64,000 nucleotides of DNA from Paragyromitra xinjiangensis (Eukaryota > Ascomycota > Pezizomycetes > Pezizales > Discinaceae). Made by a program: the position numbers and the translations under genes. Location: positions 1 through 64,000 of the forward strand of contig JBCAMK010000020.1 in NCBI GenBank assembly GCA_038503065.1, in the 5' to 3' direction. The notes beneath the pieces are model-generated. The model worked only from the letters and a program-made list of their open reading frames with translations. It had not been told where the DNA came from and did no database searches. Below are positions 11,708-23,462 of the stretch, one piece after another (the first letter of the stretch is position 1; each line of letters begins with the position of its first letter).

Positions 11708-13794
11708 ATAGTACTAGAAGAATAGAGTGTTTTATGTGAAGCAATGTTCTGAAAGTGGAGTACAGCCTCATATATATGGTTCATATGCAGGTGCTGGGTA
11801 ATACATTCTACATCCATCCATTTTCATGAATGCGCAACAAAAGGGTCTTCTTTCAAACAAATAAGTCACTCTCCATTGAGTCTCCAACTAGGCGCCCGCT
11901 AGGTGGGTGAGTGGCAACTATCAGAACCCTACCGCGAATCCTTTCGAATAACCGCACGGAAATGTGGGGATGATATTATTAGAGGATATGATACCACCTG
12001 ACAATGTTCAGACTCGCTAGCTGGTGTTTCAATTGAATTTTCAGCTCCACGGCCACGACTGCATCCGTTATAATTATCCAGTGCATATAACAGTGAATTT
12101 TTCTGTTGTAGCCAATTGATCTTATCACAATGCCTACTACGTACCTAGAAAGATTCACTATCTTAAAAAAAACCACGTAGCAGAGGCAAGTGATCGCCCT
12201 GTGTGGCTTTGATTACTCGTGATTGAATGACGTTTTCGAACTGGCCTGGATCTGCATGAAGGCGCATACTAGTATACATCCAATCCACTCGGCTCACAAT
12301 GACTAGCACTTACTAGGAGATGAAAACCGTATCTAATGTTTATATGTGCCTGTTAGAACTTGGCCGGAAGCCCATGGGTTTGAACTTTCAACTTGACATA
12401 TCTAGCCTGAAATGGTCAATTTGAGAGGTACATCAGATATTTGTTCTCCAAGTTGTTATTATGAGGCCTACGGTACGCAGCAAGCTGCGCAGTGGGGCTG
12501 GGCACGAGACTAATTATGAGGCTGGGGTTCGCGTGTGGCCGCATGATATTTTTGCTTTACGACACCTCTCCACCGCCGATGTCTCATGTTGGTATTATAC
12601 ATCGAGAAAATGAATATTTAATTTGGGCGGTCACGATTTGCTGGAAGAGTAGCAAGGCACACCCATGCGTTGGCTATCAGCCTTCAGACTAAAGTGGGTA
12701 TCAGATACCTGTCATATTTCTCGGGCGCCTATGCTTGACACGTCGTTGGCAGAGAAAACACATTACAATTGGGGTTTCGCTAGATCTCCGAACTGTACAC
12801 ACAAGCAAACTATTTGAGGGATAGGTTTATACCGTTTGAGGACAAATAACCTTACAAAAGTGTTGTGTTGCACCAGGAGTAGCCACGTTCATGATCACTT
12901 GGTAAGGTTTTCTGCTGAGTTTTTCACGCAGCCGATCGCCTTCGCTCTTTTTCCTTTTCTTGGTCCAAAACACCCTTCCTTACATTTACAGGGCTATTCG
13001 GCAAATAAATGTCAAATCGTTTATTTATGCATGGTTAAGTTTTATATGCAGGTCGTCTTGATAGCTTTCCCACCACTCATAGGCCAAAACAATTAAGGTA
13101 AGTGATCTGCAAATTAATATTCTGGAGGGGCGGTGGATCGTCACCTATGAGATCGGCTACTGCCCCACACTCGCCTATCTGCTCTTCACTATTGACCAGC
13201 TTCTCGATCTTTTTGCCAGACCCTGTATACTACATGTAGTTTCCGTGGGAGTAGTAAAGCGAATAACATCTATTGGATCCATGATTAAATTTTGGTCTGG
13301 TCCTGTTTCTTGCAGGGTACGCTGCGCGTGAAAAATGTTTCTACGAGTAGACCATATATAGGCTAAGCCCTACTTTCACTGAAGACATCAAAGTCCCCTA
13401 TGACAGCAATCAGAATGCTAAAGCTTAAGTAAAAAAGATTTAGAACCACGAAGAAAAATACTCCCGGAAAAGCCAACATATTTAAGCGAATTTCTCAGGG
13501 GCAATAGCTTGTTTCAATCAAGACCTCACGATAGTCCCTCAGCCTAAGACCTACCTGCAAACCCAATGTGTAGTTTTGAGGGTTTTCACCCTTCAGCAAG
13601 CAGCATTTTGCTTTGAACTGTTGATTGTCGGGGCTCGATGACTGGGGCCGGTGCTTTAATCGAAGAAAGAATCAAACTACCAAATGAATTTAGCTACATC
13701 GACGCTGTGCTCACCCGCGGCCGGGGGAAGCCACTCTACAGCACGAGGAAATGCATCAATATACACATTGCCCACACAACTGAGAGGGCAAAAT
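11708..13794. other. Gene-free stretch
   Basis: AT-rich DNA with scattered unrelated open frames under 90 codons. No splice-consistent model, no RNA gene and no clear repeat before the array that begins near 13.8 kb. Confidence 0.55.
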
Positions 13795-14455
13795 GCACAA
13801 AATAATACATTTCCAAGGGATTTTTGGTGTAAATGTATCATCTGATTCATTTACTGATGCTTTTACTGGTGCCTTTACTACTCCTCTGGGGGAAAGGCAT
13901 CAGCAAAAGGATCAGGAAATGTGTAAAAAAAGGCATTGGAGGAAAGGCATCAGTAAAAGCATCAGCAAAGGCATCAGCAAAGGCAAAGGCATCGGGGAAA
14001 GTGTAGGGAAAGTCATCAGAGGAAAGGTATCAGTAAATGCATCAGTAAATGCATCAAAAAATGCAAATCTTCCGAAAAACAAGGGTTCAAGTAGTGGCCA
14101 ATTGGAAGTAACACATATGAGCAAGTAGCTCAAGTGATAAGCACCCTGCTATTGTAGGAAATGGCTGTAGGAAGTGTGCAAAAGGGTACTGGTTCAAACC
14201 TCTAGGGATCCATTCCTTTTAAAGAAAATTTTATGATTTTTAGTTCGGGAAAAGGGCTTACGGCAACGAGGAAATGGCACTGGAAAGGCATAATTTTTCC
14301 CTAACTACACTTTTACTGATCCATTTACTGATGCCTTTCCTACACAAATATTTGGTGAAGTAGTTGATGCTTTTACTGATGCCTTTACTGATCAATTTCC
14401 CACACAATTATTTTGCAGGGTAATTGATACATTTACTGACACATTTCTATCGCCT
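13795..14455. repeat. Array of GCATCAGTAAA / TTTACTGATGC units around a tRNA-like core
   Basis: From left to right: about three TTTACTGATGC-type units (13846-13880); roughly ten GCATCAGTAAA or GCATCAGCAAA units in the opposite sense (13895-14055); about 150 bp of unique DNA with a tRNA-like box pair; then about seven TTTACTGATGC-type units (14310-14450). The blocks either side of the core are therefore inverted relative to each other. Copies are degenerate, 11-13 bp long and loosely spaced. CCCACACAA occurs at both outer edges (13770 and 14400) and may mark the boundaries. No protein is encoded. The 111-codon frame inside simply reads the repeat. Confidence 0.75.
14113..14220 (+). ncRNA. Degenerate tRNA-like sequence with Pol III box pair
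   Basis: TAGCTCAAGTGATAAGC (about 14125) resembles the internal A box of a tRNA gene. GGTTCAAACC (about 14190) matches the B box, and a CTTTT run follows at about 14216. The spacing of about 50 nt between boxes is longer than in most intron-less tRNAs, and a full cloverleaf does not form, so this is not a working tRNA gene. It looks like the head of a tRNA-derived SINE or a captured Pol III promoter. Confidence 0.4.
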
Positions 14456-16006
14456 GTAGAGCCATAGCATTCCCTCAAATCCTCGCCGCCCCTCCCTCCT
14501 CTTATAGACCTCAAAACCTTCCGCAATTACTCCGCTCCCAAAATCCTCGAGTGTCTCTGTTCTGTACAGTGGCTAGGTCATTACACACTCTTGATCCGAC
14601 CGGTCAATATGGTTCGCCAAGCTAGGGAGTATTTGTCTTTTGGGGTCGGTGAGTCAGCGATAAATATATGGGCGCCGGGATAAAGCAGATTTGCTGTTAA
14701 GAAGTAGTCGAATGATTTTGGATTGACCTTAATGGCTGGTGTTTCAGGGTACACCGTTTCGTACTCACTCGGGATGCTCTCTCTTCCGCCGAGAAGCTGT
14801 TCCTATATAGTTACGAATATGCTACCACTAAATAGGAAGGGTTCTTTTCCATCTCAAATGAGAGATTCAACTGGTTTGGATGCAAGGAAGGATCGGAATT
14901 TCCATGCCATTGTGGAGCCTCCGAAAGTTTGAATGCAGCTATAACTGTGCCTTTTTCTACCCGGGGAGGAGACCCTTCCGGGGTCGGTAGTGTTTTGGCC
15001 TATGCCATTTCTTGCTTATTTACGTATGCTACTATAGTTGGAACGACTTTCTCGCTTGCTAGATCGCTGCTGAATTCGAGGGTCGCGTTGGGTTGATCGA
15101 GGTTGAATTTGCAGCCAGTAGTTATAATGGGTTTCAGAACCTACACACCCTAGCAACGGAAGAGATGTTCACAGGAGCCGAAGGGAAGTTGGGTTCGAAA
15201 TTGATACCAGCTATATCAATATACCTAGTATCATAGGTATAGAATTTCGATTTGTTCAAACGGGGTGCTCACGCTTCCCGACCTCCGAGGTGAATTTCAC
15301 GTTATTCAAGGATTTTTTTAACCCGGGCTTGAAAAGTTTCGGTACTCTTTACACGAGAAGGTACACAGTAACCCTGACCAAAACTTACCAATATAAACAA
15401 GTTCGTCATGATATAATGGCTAAAAATGATACTCGCTGTACTGCCCTTCGGGATTGGAGTAAGTTGGTCTTTCTTGGGGGCAAACGCTAATAATGTCTGT
15501 CCGCTCTGTTGCCCCCCGTTTACCGCACCGCTAGCCACACCAATCCATATGCACAATGTAGCCGGAATGATTTTCTTATCGCCGGGTACGGCAGTAAAGC
15601 AGAATGACGTTTTTAACGTCTGGATGATCATGATAGCTGTTATTCACAACCGCCAGGTAATATTTCAGTCCAACGCCCTTGAAGTGCTATATAACGTACT
15701 CCTTTATTAGGACAATAATTGGAGGAAATTTGCTCGATTCCGTTTTTCCGCCCAGAGCATCTTCAACGGTAACAGCAGTAATATCCTTGAAGTTGACACA
15801 AACACAGTGGGTGATATCTGTGCTTTGGAGCAGCTCAACAATCCAATTGCAACTAGCCCGATTTTTATCTGCTTCTACCGGCTTAAACTCGCCAGCAGAC
15901 CAGCCACATTAACCAGTTCTGTGGCGATACATAGTTGCAAGTTATCAGGAAAATTAGCAACCTTTGCCGACCCAGGGCGTTGGTACTAGCGAACTAAAAA
16001 AGTATC
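14456..16006. other. Gene-free stretch with a possible coding relic
   Basis: No intact gene. Around 15.30-15.95 kb both strands hold broken open frames of 75-110 codons. The minus-strand frame from about 15900 to 15710 (with ELLQSTDITHCVCVNFKD) reads like real protein, but it begins after an in-frame stop and has no supported partner exon. I treat it as a possible gene remnant of unknown family. Confidence 0.35.
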
Positions 16007-16497
16007 GAGCGAGCCGAAACCCTAACCCGAGCTGGGCTCGATGCCCTCGGAGACTTACGAATCGTATCGTACGCGTAAGATACGTTCGTTACCTATACGT
16101 ACAGTAAAAATACAGCTGAATAATTAAAACCCCTGTCAGTTCTTGATATTCGCTGGGAATACAGGCTAGTTTTAGTTTTGTAGAGTAAGTTAGTCCTGGC
16201 TTACAGCAAAGAGTCTCATTTCATGTGGCAATGAGTTTAGGTTTTTCTTTCCATACGTACGATACAGAAAGATACGTATAATTCGGGTAAGGAACGTAAC
16301 GTACTGAAATTAAGGCTACCCTATTCGTAGGCCATCCACACTCCAAAAAAATTGTGGTTTATTTTTGAGACAGCTAAGTGTTTCTTCAACCTTTTGTGTT
16401 TAATTTACAACTATCTTGAAGTTGTCTGGACCACTATTGCTGAAGTTAGATGTCTCCATCGCTGCTTTGGGTGTGAGTTAGAGTTTTTGGCTCGCTC
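16007..16497. mobile_element. Candidate non-autonomous DNA transposon (MITE-like, about 490 bp)
   Basis: The left end GAGCGAGCCGAAACCCTAAC and the complement of the right end, GAGCGAGCCAAAAACTCTAAC, match for about 20 of 25 positions. This gives imperfect terminal inverted repeats at 16007-16031 and 16473-16497. A second, internal inverted pair flanks the middle: CGTATCGTACGCGTAAGATACGT near 16065 and its diverged complement near 16260-16300. There is no coding capacity. A clean target-site duplication is not visible, so the element is old or its exact ends are a few bases off. Confidence 0.5.
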
Positions 16498-17580
16498 AAA
16501 AACTGCGGATATGCGCTCAACATAGTACCACATCAGGGCTCTGTCGTATGCCCGCAACGTTTTTCTTAGCAGTAAAATGTCTGTCAGCTGAAGGATTTAA
16601 GTCAAACTGATAGAGTACTATAGGGTATGCAGAGTGCAATCGCTTTGTGGGGATCCTAGCTATCGGAATATTCATTCCTAGTCCAACAGGGGCTGTTCTA
16701 GTCATACCCCACTTTTCCCATCACGATAATCTCGTAGAGGATTCAGCTCAGATAGAACACCACTCAATGCACGCAAGCAATGTTTACCGTGCTTTTCGAG
16801 GTACTAGATCTGCTGACCTTCGATGCACGCGCATGCTTGTTACTAGCCTAGTACTACTATTATCTTGTGCCGTATTGACTCGAGAGAGGCCTAGGAGGTA
16901 CTCTTCCTACAAAGTCAAGCCCATGTAAACGTTAACACTACCCATAAGCATCTCCAGAAAATTGTAGTAGATTACGCAGTCAATACAAATTATCCATCTG
17001 TCGCTATATGATTCTAGACCCACATTAGTAGCTTACTTGGGTGTTTACTAATGCTGCAAAGGGTTAGCGCTGCGCCCACCACAAATTGTTACACGGCCAA
17101 AGGGATCATGCAATCAACGAGATAGCTATACGTTCCCTACGGAATAAACTTAGCCCCACGATTGGTCTCCTTCGTTTTGCTTAAGTGTGATGGATCTGGT
17201 TTCGTCGCGTCACGGTGATTTTAAGCTCAGCTTGCTAGTAGGTGCCTTGATGTACTAGCTATAGGGGAGGCGGTGAAGTCTAGCCACAAAACCCTTTTAA
17301 ACTTGAGGCGAAGGCACTATTCCGCATACGACAAATCCGTTTTTTGTCTCATTGCTGATATTTCGGAGAAAAAAATACTACTCATTAAGTCCCTCTATTC
17401 AGCCCTATAAACCGTCATTTGGATCCCGAGATAGCTCATGATCAGCTCATCGCCGTAACGAACATCAGCCACTATCACTTTGCCTGAGAGGCATGAGAAA
17501 ACTGCTCGTCAAACCCGAGCTTTGAGCGAACGCTGGGAAGTGAGGTGCATTTCGCCCCTTGCAGCCTAGTAACGTGCATA
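16498..17580. other. Gene-free stretch
   Basis: A 93-codon frame at 16647-16928 is the longest plus-strand open frame. It shows no family motif or splice context, so it was not called. Nothing else is supported. Confidence 0.5.
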
Positions 17581-17589
17581 TCTCTCATT

Positions 17590-18140
17590 TTGTCAAATAA
17601 AAACACCCAATCACACTATAGTACATGAGGCGCGTGGTGTATGTGTAAGAAGAACAAAGGTATAGTGTGAATTACCTTGTGATTGTGATGATTACCCAAC
17701 CTGAGATCCAACTGTAAACTAAACAATTATTGTGTGTATTAACTTAAGCTTCACTATTTTATTGTGCTTTTAGAAATCTCAAGCAGAGACATTAACACAA
17801 GTGGAGGGATTAACACAAACCAATTGTGTAAAGCCAGGACTTAGTATATTTCAGCATCCATTATATTTATCCCATGAAAGCACAGCTAAAATCGCTCTGA
17901 TTCCCTAACTCTTATTGATTTACCTAATGGCCTAGTGGTTTACCTCTTCCTAGTGCTCAACAAGTGGTTGAAGGTTCAAGTCTCTTCTCTGACATTTTTT
18001 ACATTTATAATTTCATATTTGTGTGCATTATTTGCACACCTTTTAACACAATTTTAACACATATGCTCTGCATATTTGGCACACATTTTGCACACATTTT
18101 GTACAATTTTAACACAATTTTAGCACAATTTTAGCACATA
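17590..18140. repeat. Array of TTTTAACACAA / TTTTGCACACA units around a tRNA-like core
   Basis: The right flank (18020-18140) is nearly pure: TTTTAACACAA, ACACATTTTGCACACATTTTG and TTTTAGCACAA repeat with 11-12 bp spacing. The left flank carries looser ATTAACACAA and TTGTGTGTATTAAC copies (17740-17830). A perfect 10-bp inverted pair, TCACACTATA at 17611 and TATAGTGTGA at 17661, sits at the left edge. The tRNA-like box pair lies between the flanks. The layout parallels the array at 13.8-14.5 kb, although the repeat words are unrelated. Confidence 0.7.
17925..18001 (+). ncRNA. Degenerate tRNA-like sequence with Pol III terminator
   Basis: TGGCCTAGTGGTTTACC (about 17928) is a good A-box match, and GGTTCAAGTCTC (about 17972) a good B-box match. 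The T-arm GAAGG/CTTC can pair with one inserted base, and a run of six Ts follows at about 17995, as at a Pol III terminator. The acceptor stem does not close, so I do not call a functional tRNA. It is better than the copy near 14.1 kb and may still bind TFIIIC. Confidence 0.45.
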
Positions 18141-18536
18141 TGTTTTGCATGTTTGGCTGGCAAGTAAGCCGAATGTGTTGTCTACACACGGCACATTGTA
18201 CCATAGTGATCACCTGTGCTTCGCAAGAAAGTGAACCGGGGGGAATTGCAGCTAGTGAGAGCCACGGTAGCATGTTACAGATTAAACTTGTGCAACAAAA
18301 CCTAAGACAACTGAACTCATCAGCTCTTGTTCGTGTAGGGAGAAATATGTCTCAGCTGGAATGTGCATCACTTTTCTGCACCCTATGGGTAGTGAGCAAA
18401 AAGCACGATGGACGGGCGAACACCATTACTCTTACCTGTGCTTTAAGCACCAAATTGCAAATCTCATCCGCTTTAATCGTTCTCCACCAGCCAAAAATCT
18501 TCAGTTTCACATTTCTCCCTTCTTCTGATTCCTAAG

Positions 18537-21500
18537 ATGGTGCCAACACTAACATTTGTCGTTGTACCAGTACCGTCAGACAATTACGTCTGCTTCAAGA
18601 AATCGGAGGTTCTCTTAGTCCTAAATACCAGTGACACCCCTCCAAGTCTCAAAGACCTCAACTTTGAAGCTAAAACCGCCCTTATATACTCAGAAGATGT
18701 CATACTTGAAAGCAATGTCACATTGCCAGATAAAAATCTCGGTATCTTCTGCGCGAACCTGGTCGTAGCATCTGAGGAAGCGTACATAGATGTGTCTGGA
18801 AAGTCTAGAGAGAGTGGTAAGCAGACAGTCAAAAGAGTGGAACCCTCTGGTGGAGTGGGGGATAATGGAGGCAAAGTGTAGCTGTATGTGGAAAATATGT
18901 AGGAAGAAATCATGAGTAGAGTACGCATCACAGCTACTGGAGGAGATGGTGGCCAGGGCGGCAATACTACGGACAATGGAAAGGATTCCTTTAAGGCACC
19001 TAGTGGGGGTAGTGGAAGTGGCGGTGGAAAAGGAGGTGCTCTTACCCATCTATCCAAACTTCATATTTCGTGCACGCTTCAACTTCTTGAGAATATGTTC
19101 ACCCATATCCTGTGAGCTAGGTGAAATTGGCGTTTCTTACGGGAGTAAAGCATTTTCCCTCCTTATCGCGATGGCGCCATTCAAGAGTTTAGCATGGCCA
19201 GAAAAGTCATCCCCGCATTGATCGAGCTCAAATAATCATTTTCTAGCTTCAGCGATAACATCACAGAGGACTTCAAGCAAACACTCTCTACATACGAAAG
19301 CTACGCTAGGTCCACATACGAACTATTACTAACACTCGGGTGTCTATGTACGGCACGTACAAAGCTCCTAGCTCAACCACACAAAGTAGAAAGTGCTCAG
19401 ATGTGTCGCGATACCATAGCAGCTCTACGAAAATCCCAAGATGCCCCTCTGGCGCTTCAAGAAACCAGAAACGCGAGCCTTAAACTCCTAGCAGAGAGAT
19501 ATATCAATAATTCCAAGATGAAGATGTCAGAAAACAAGCAGAAGAAGAATTATGCTCTGATATCGAGGGCCTAACCCCCGCGATAAACGTTGGTCAAACT
19601 ACCTCTTCCGAATCGGATCTGATGGAATCTTTCTTGGAAGTCGAAGCGGAGGTCATAGCCTTAGAGTACCGAATCAAGGGCGATACAAAGACACAAATGT
19701 GTCGCGTCTCCGAAGGTAAGCCATCCAAAGACACCAACAAATATACATGAATCTGATAAACATGTGTATAGGCAAAGGAGGTTTAGGCAGTTCTAGTGCC
19801 TCTGCAGAAACTCCCCGGCCTGCGTGGAACGAACGATGATGATGGAGTACGCACATCGAAAAACCTAGCATTTGCGGCTGAGCTAGTGATCTGGTGGTTA
19901 GTCAAGTTTGCGCTTTCCCCGAAGAGTTTCAAATGTTACTCAATAAAGCGGACCGATACTTCTTTACAAACAACTTGGAGAGTTATCAGCTAGCCGCAAC
20001 TCTTTACTCCTGCCTCACAAAACGACTCCCTAATGCGAAAGGCATACGAAGGCATAGAGAAAGTGCAAAAGTTAACAGTCTCAGCAATGGCACAGCTAGA
20101 GTCTATCCTCTCTCAAGCCACATCCCGACTAAATAAGATCTCTCTTGGGCAAGATATGTATAGCATATCGTGGGCATCGAGACTCTCTCCCAAATTTTAT
20201 AAGAGCAGGGTCAACACCCTCTTGAATACTCTGAAGATAGTGGAAGATACAGTCGAGAAGCACCGGAAAGCTATCCGGGAAAAAGACAAAACTAGTGACC
20301 ACATTCAGGCTGGTATGCAAGCCAACCGGAATAGCAAAACCCAAGCCGACAACCGAATTCCATTGCTACCCGGCGACACCGGCCATGGTAAGCTTACAGC
20401 ATCCGCTACCAAAACCAGGTTATTCACTCCAATTCTAGCACGGAAGCGGGCCGAAATCAGGGCAAGCATCGAGGACATCGTAAAACAGATCCGGAAGAAA
20501 ATCAACCTCGACCCCGAGAGATCGTAGACGCATTATCGACTCTAGCCACCCCGCAGGGCTCTGGTGCCGGAAGCTGGCTCAAACAGGCTACAAGAGTTTA
20601 ACGGCAATCACGGACGCACAGGGTGCCAAAGTCAACAAGGAGAACGTTATCCGTGACCTTCGATCATGTTCAGGAACTCTAGATTCTCTTGATACGGCAT
20701 ATCACACAGTGCAAGACGGCACGATGATCGTAGATAATCCAGGATCTTTAAAGATAGTTGCCTCTGCGCCGACTCGATTAGAAGCTTGGTTGAAGAATTC
20801 AAATCAGCGATTCCAACTTCAAACGGCAAAAACCTGAACAAACAATTAGATGATTATATCAGCACCATCGAGAAGCGTAATCAAGCAGTTCTTGACTACA
20901 ACGCCTCTCCAACATTTCTGCGAGAGCCTATTGCCGTCTCGTGTTACTATGAGAAGCAGAACCAATCGCTCGGTCAGAACACACTGGAACTCGACCCCAC
21001 TCTGCCATTCGTTTATTTCTGGCTCAAGAAGATGATGAACGACTTGCAGATAGATATCATGCAACAGCCAAACAATAAATCACGTTCTATATGCTTCTAG
21101 GGCTTACACGCACCGTTCCCGTTCAGCGAACCAGGGCCTCTGAGGGGTCACATCGATCTCGTCCTAAACCAGAGCAAGCTTGACGAAGAATTCGTGAGAT
21201 GTGTACAACTTTTTGCATCGACGGTCTGGAGCGTCTAGCCAAGTAACAAAAACGAATTAGGCCTGCCGTATAAACTTATGGAAAATCAACTCCTCCAGCT
21301 ACTCAGTCCAACTATTTCCGATGGCAAAAAGACTTATAGAGCTGTAATTCCATTCACTCAAGGCATGCCGATGTTCGGTGGCATGTACAATATCCATCTC
21401 AGCCAAGTTCGAGTATGGCTTCTGGGTGCCAAAGTATCACCAGATCCACAGGGCCGCCAACCTCTCACAATAAATGTCGAGCACCTTGGCTATGATTCAC

Positions 21501-21810
21501 TTCAGTCCAGCCATCGCAAAATCACAACCTTCAGCCACGAGTCTGTCCCTCTACAGTCTCGTCACATCACCGCAGACATCACCGGGATCAAGCAGTGCGC
21601 CCCGAAAATCTCATCTAGTAAGCAGGCACTCCAGGAAGACTATACCGGTGGCGACGTAAAAGACAATGTTCCAGCACCCATAGGACCATTCGCAGATTGG
21701 GTGGTGAGGTGAGCGATGTGGACAATGACGGATTGGACCTACAGGGTATCACGGGGACATATGTAGAATGTTGTGAGAGGTATATGCCAGCTACGCAAGC
21801 CTAGGAAGAT
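18537..21810 (+). pseudogene. Decayed gene for a large fungal protein with glycine-rich and coiled segments
   Basis: A series of coding-like blocks follows one order on one strand, but in shifting frames with stops. Block 1 (18537-19060) reads an N-terminal VPVPSDNYVCF, a beta-rich stretch ending ANLVVASEEAYIDVSGK, then Gly-rich repeats. It is interrupted by in-frame TAGs at 18879-18881 and 18900-18902. Later blocks lie at about 19255-19560, 19560-19770 (alpha-helical, Lys/Glu-rich), 20033-20527 (coiled), 20786-21100, about 21110-21235 and 21278-21712. The order matches an uncharacterised family of large secreted-looking ascomycete proteins with polysaccharide-lyase-like Gly repeats near the N-terminus. 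That identification is from memory and only moderately sure. At least five frame changes are needed, far more than introns can explain, so the gene is dead. The TAGs fall where Trp or similar would be expected and fit G-to-A (RIP-type) change. Confidence 0.7.
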
Positions 21811-22079
21811 CACCCGGTATTAAGCAAAAGTCACAGATGGTATCGAATCTTGTAGCTAAGATGCATATCGTATTGAATAAACTAAGAAGGTAGAAAGTGG
21901 GTAAGGAGATAACTCTATGGGAACAGCGTCTACAGGTATATGTAAATATGCCCCGCAAGTGAGGGCGACACCAGGTAGACGAAATGTTTATTCAAACCCT
22001 AACCCTGTGAAAGAAATTGTGCTGGCGGCCAAACGAATTTCGGATCTAATGCTGTCCATCACCAGAAAGTATTCCTAAA

Positions 22080-23272
22080 TCAATGTAACTCAGCCTCAGG
22101 CCCCAGCGGCTCCTCACTGGCCGCCATATTGCACTGTCTAAATATCCGAACCTGATCTGGCGCAAAGGAGCCAACCACTGAATGGAGGACACCATGGTTG
22201 TTGAACAACACCAGATCTCCCTCAGACCAATCGTGGGGATACACAAGATCCGGGGCGATACCGGGACGCTGGAGGCGATAAACAAGCTCCCTGACCTTCG
22301 CAAGATCATCTATGACCGTACCGTCCGCGAGATGGAGCTTCTCTACAGCTGAAGGATGTATCTGCAGCGCCAATCTACCGTTTAAGGGGTTCTTCCAGGT
22401 CAGTGGGAGAACTTGGATCTTGCTCTCTTCAACCGGTGGGAGCTCACTCCGCGGGAGCTCCGCGCCATCCGAATACATTCCCAGGCCAGTTGAGAGCGAT
22501 TTGGCATTCGACATCCAGATGTAGGGGTGTGGGGCGTATTGAACCTTAGTCGTGCGGGCGAAGCTTTTGTCTTCCTCGGAAAGGATATCATACATGGTGT
22601 AGCCACTAACAAAAGCGGTAGTTCCTAATGGTACCGAGAGCTCGTCGCCAGAACCATCATCGTATCGAAGCTTCTGCTTCCCCCCTTTGGGAACAGAAAC
22701 AGCCATCAGGGAGGTTACCCGAGGAGGGTTCAGCTCGTAGAGAGCTGCATCGATATGCCAGCGGAAAAACCTCGTAACTTCAAGGTCTTCACTTTCAGGT
22801 ACGGGGCGCTTGTGGAACTTTCGGTGGTGGGGATGCTTGAGCGTGATGTTCTCCAACCCCTCGTAAGAAGGGACGAAACCGTTGCCGATGACCTGGACCT
22901 GCGGCTGGTGCGGGATTGTTTTAAGATCGGGGTGGAGGACAGATCGCTTCGCATCGAGGGTCTTTCCGTGACCATAGCCATCAGCAGCAGGGTCAAATCG
23001 TCGTGTGAGCTCGTACTGGGCCCGTGGCGAGACTCCAGCTTGATTCTTTACCACCACAACTTGATAGGTATAGAGCGCAGTGCGTAGAATCTCGAAATTA
23101 GCATCTATGTAATCGTCCTTATCAGTACTATTCTTCCTACTACTGATTCGTTCAGGGGTTACAAACCGGTAAGAGACTCCAAATCAACACCAAAGGCTTC
23201 GGCCCCTAAATCGCGTCGGCTCTGCTCCGATTGTGCAAGGGGCTTGATCTCTATTTTGCTTTCGACAGTCAT
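22080..23272 (-). CDS. xanA: Fe(II)/2-oxoglutarate-dependent xanthine dioxygenase (376 aa)
   Basis: Exons 23272-23167 and 23104-22080 join across a 62-nt intron in phase 1. The product is a TauD/TfdA-fold dioxygenase that hydroxylates xanthine to uric acid with 2-oxoglutarate and O2, giving fungi a molybdenum-free route in purine use. Seen in the sequence: the iron-binding H-x-D in FRWHIDAALY, the distal His in FNNHGVLHSV, and the 2-oxoglutarate-binding Arg near the C-terminus (DQVRIFRQC). Also present are long stretches characteristic of XanA, such as LGTTAFVSGYTM and YAPHPYIWMSNAK. Length matches the Aspergillus enzyme, and no targeting signal is seen, so it is probably cytosolic. Its 3' end faces the pseudogene about 270 bp away. 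A GC-rich palindrome lies about 195 bp upstream of the ATG, and a Zn2Cys6 gene lies 1.2 kb upstream on the same strand. Confidence 0.93.
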
Positions 23273-23462
23273 GATAGCTTGTTCTTGTTATAGTAGGTAG
23301 GTAGGTACTGTAGGATCGATTGGGGATATCCAGGGCTTGGTACTTGACTTAAATGCTCTCGATCGAGGTGCCGTTCGTCTATTGATAAGCCCCCCTGCAT
23401 ATCCTGGAAGATGTCCGCGGAAATCGCCGGAGTCCAGCCATGGCGAGCGACAAGCAACCAGT

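Noticed and set aside
13793..14128. 111-codon Lys/Ser-rich open frame.
   Set aside because: It is a translation of the GCATCAGTAAA word and has no independent support.
14113..18001. Functional tRNA genes at the two box pairs.
   Set aside because: Acceptor stems do not close and no proper anticodon arm can be drawn. Only the internal promoter boxes and terminators are convincing.
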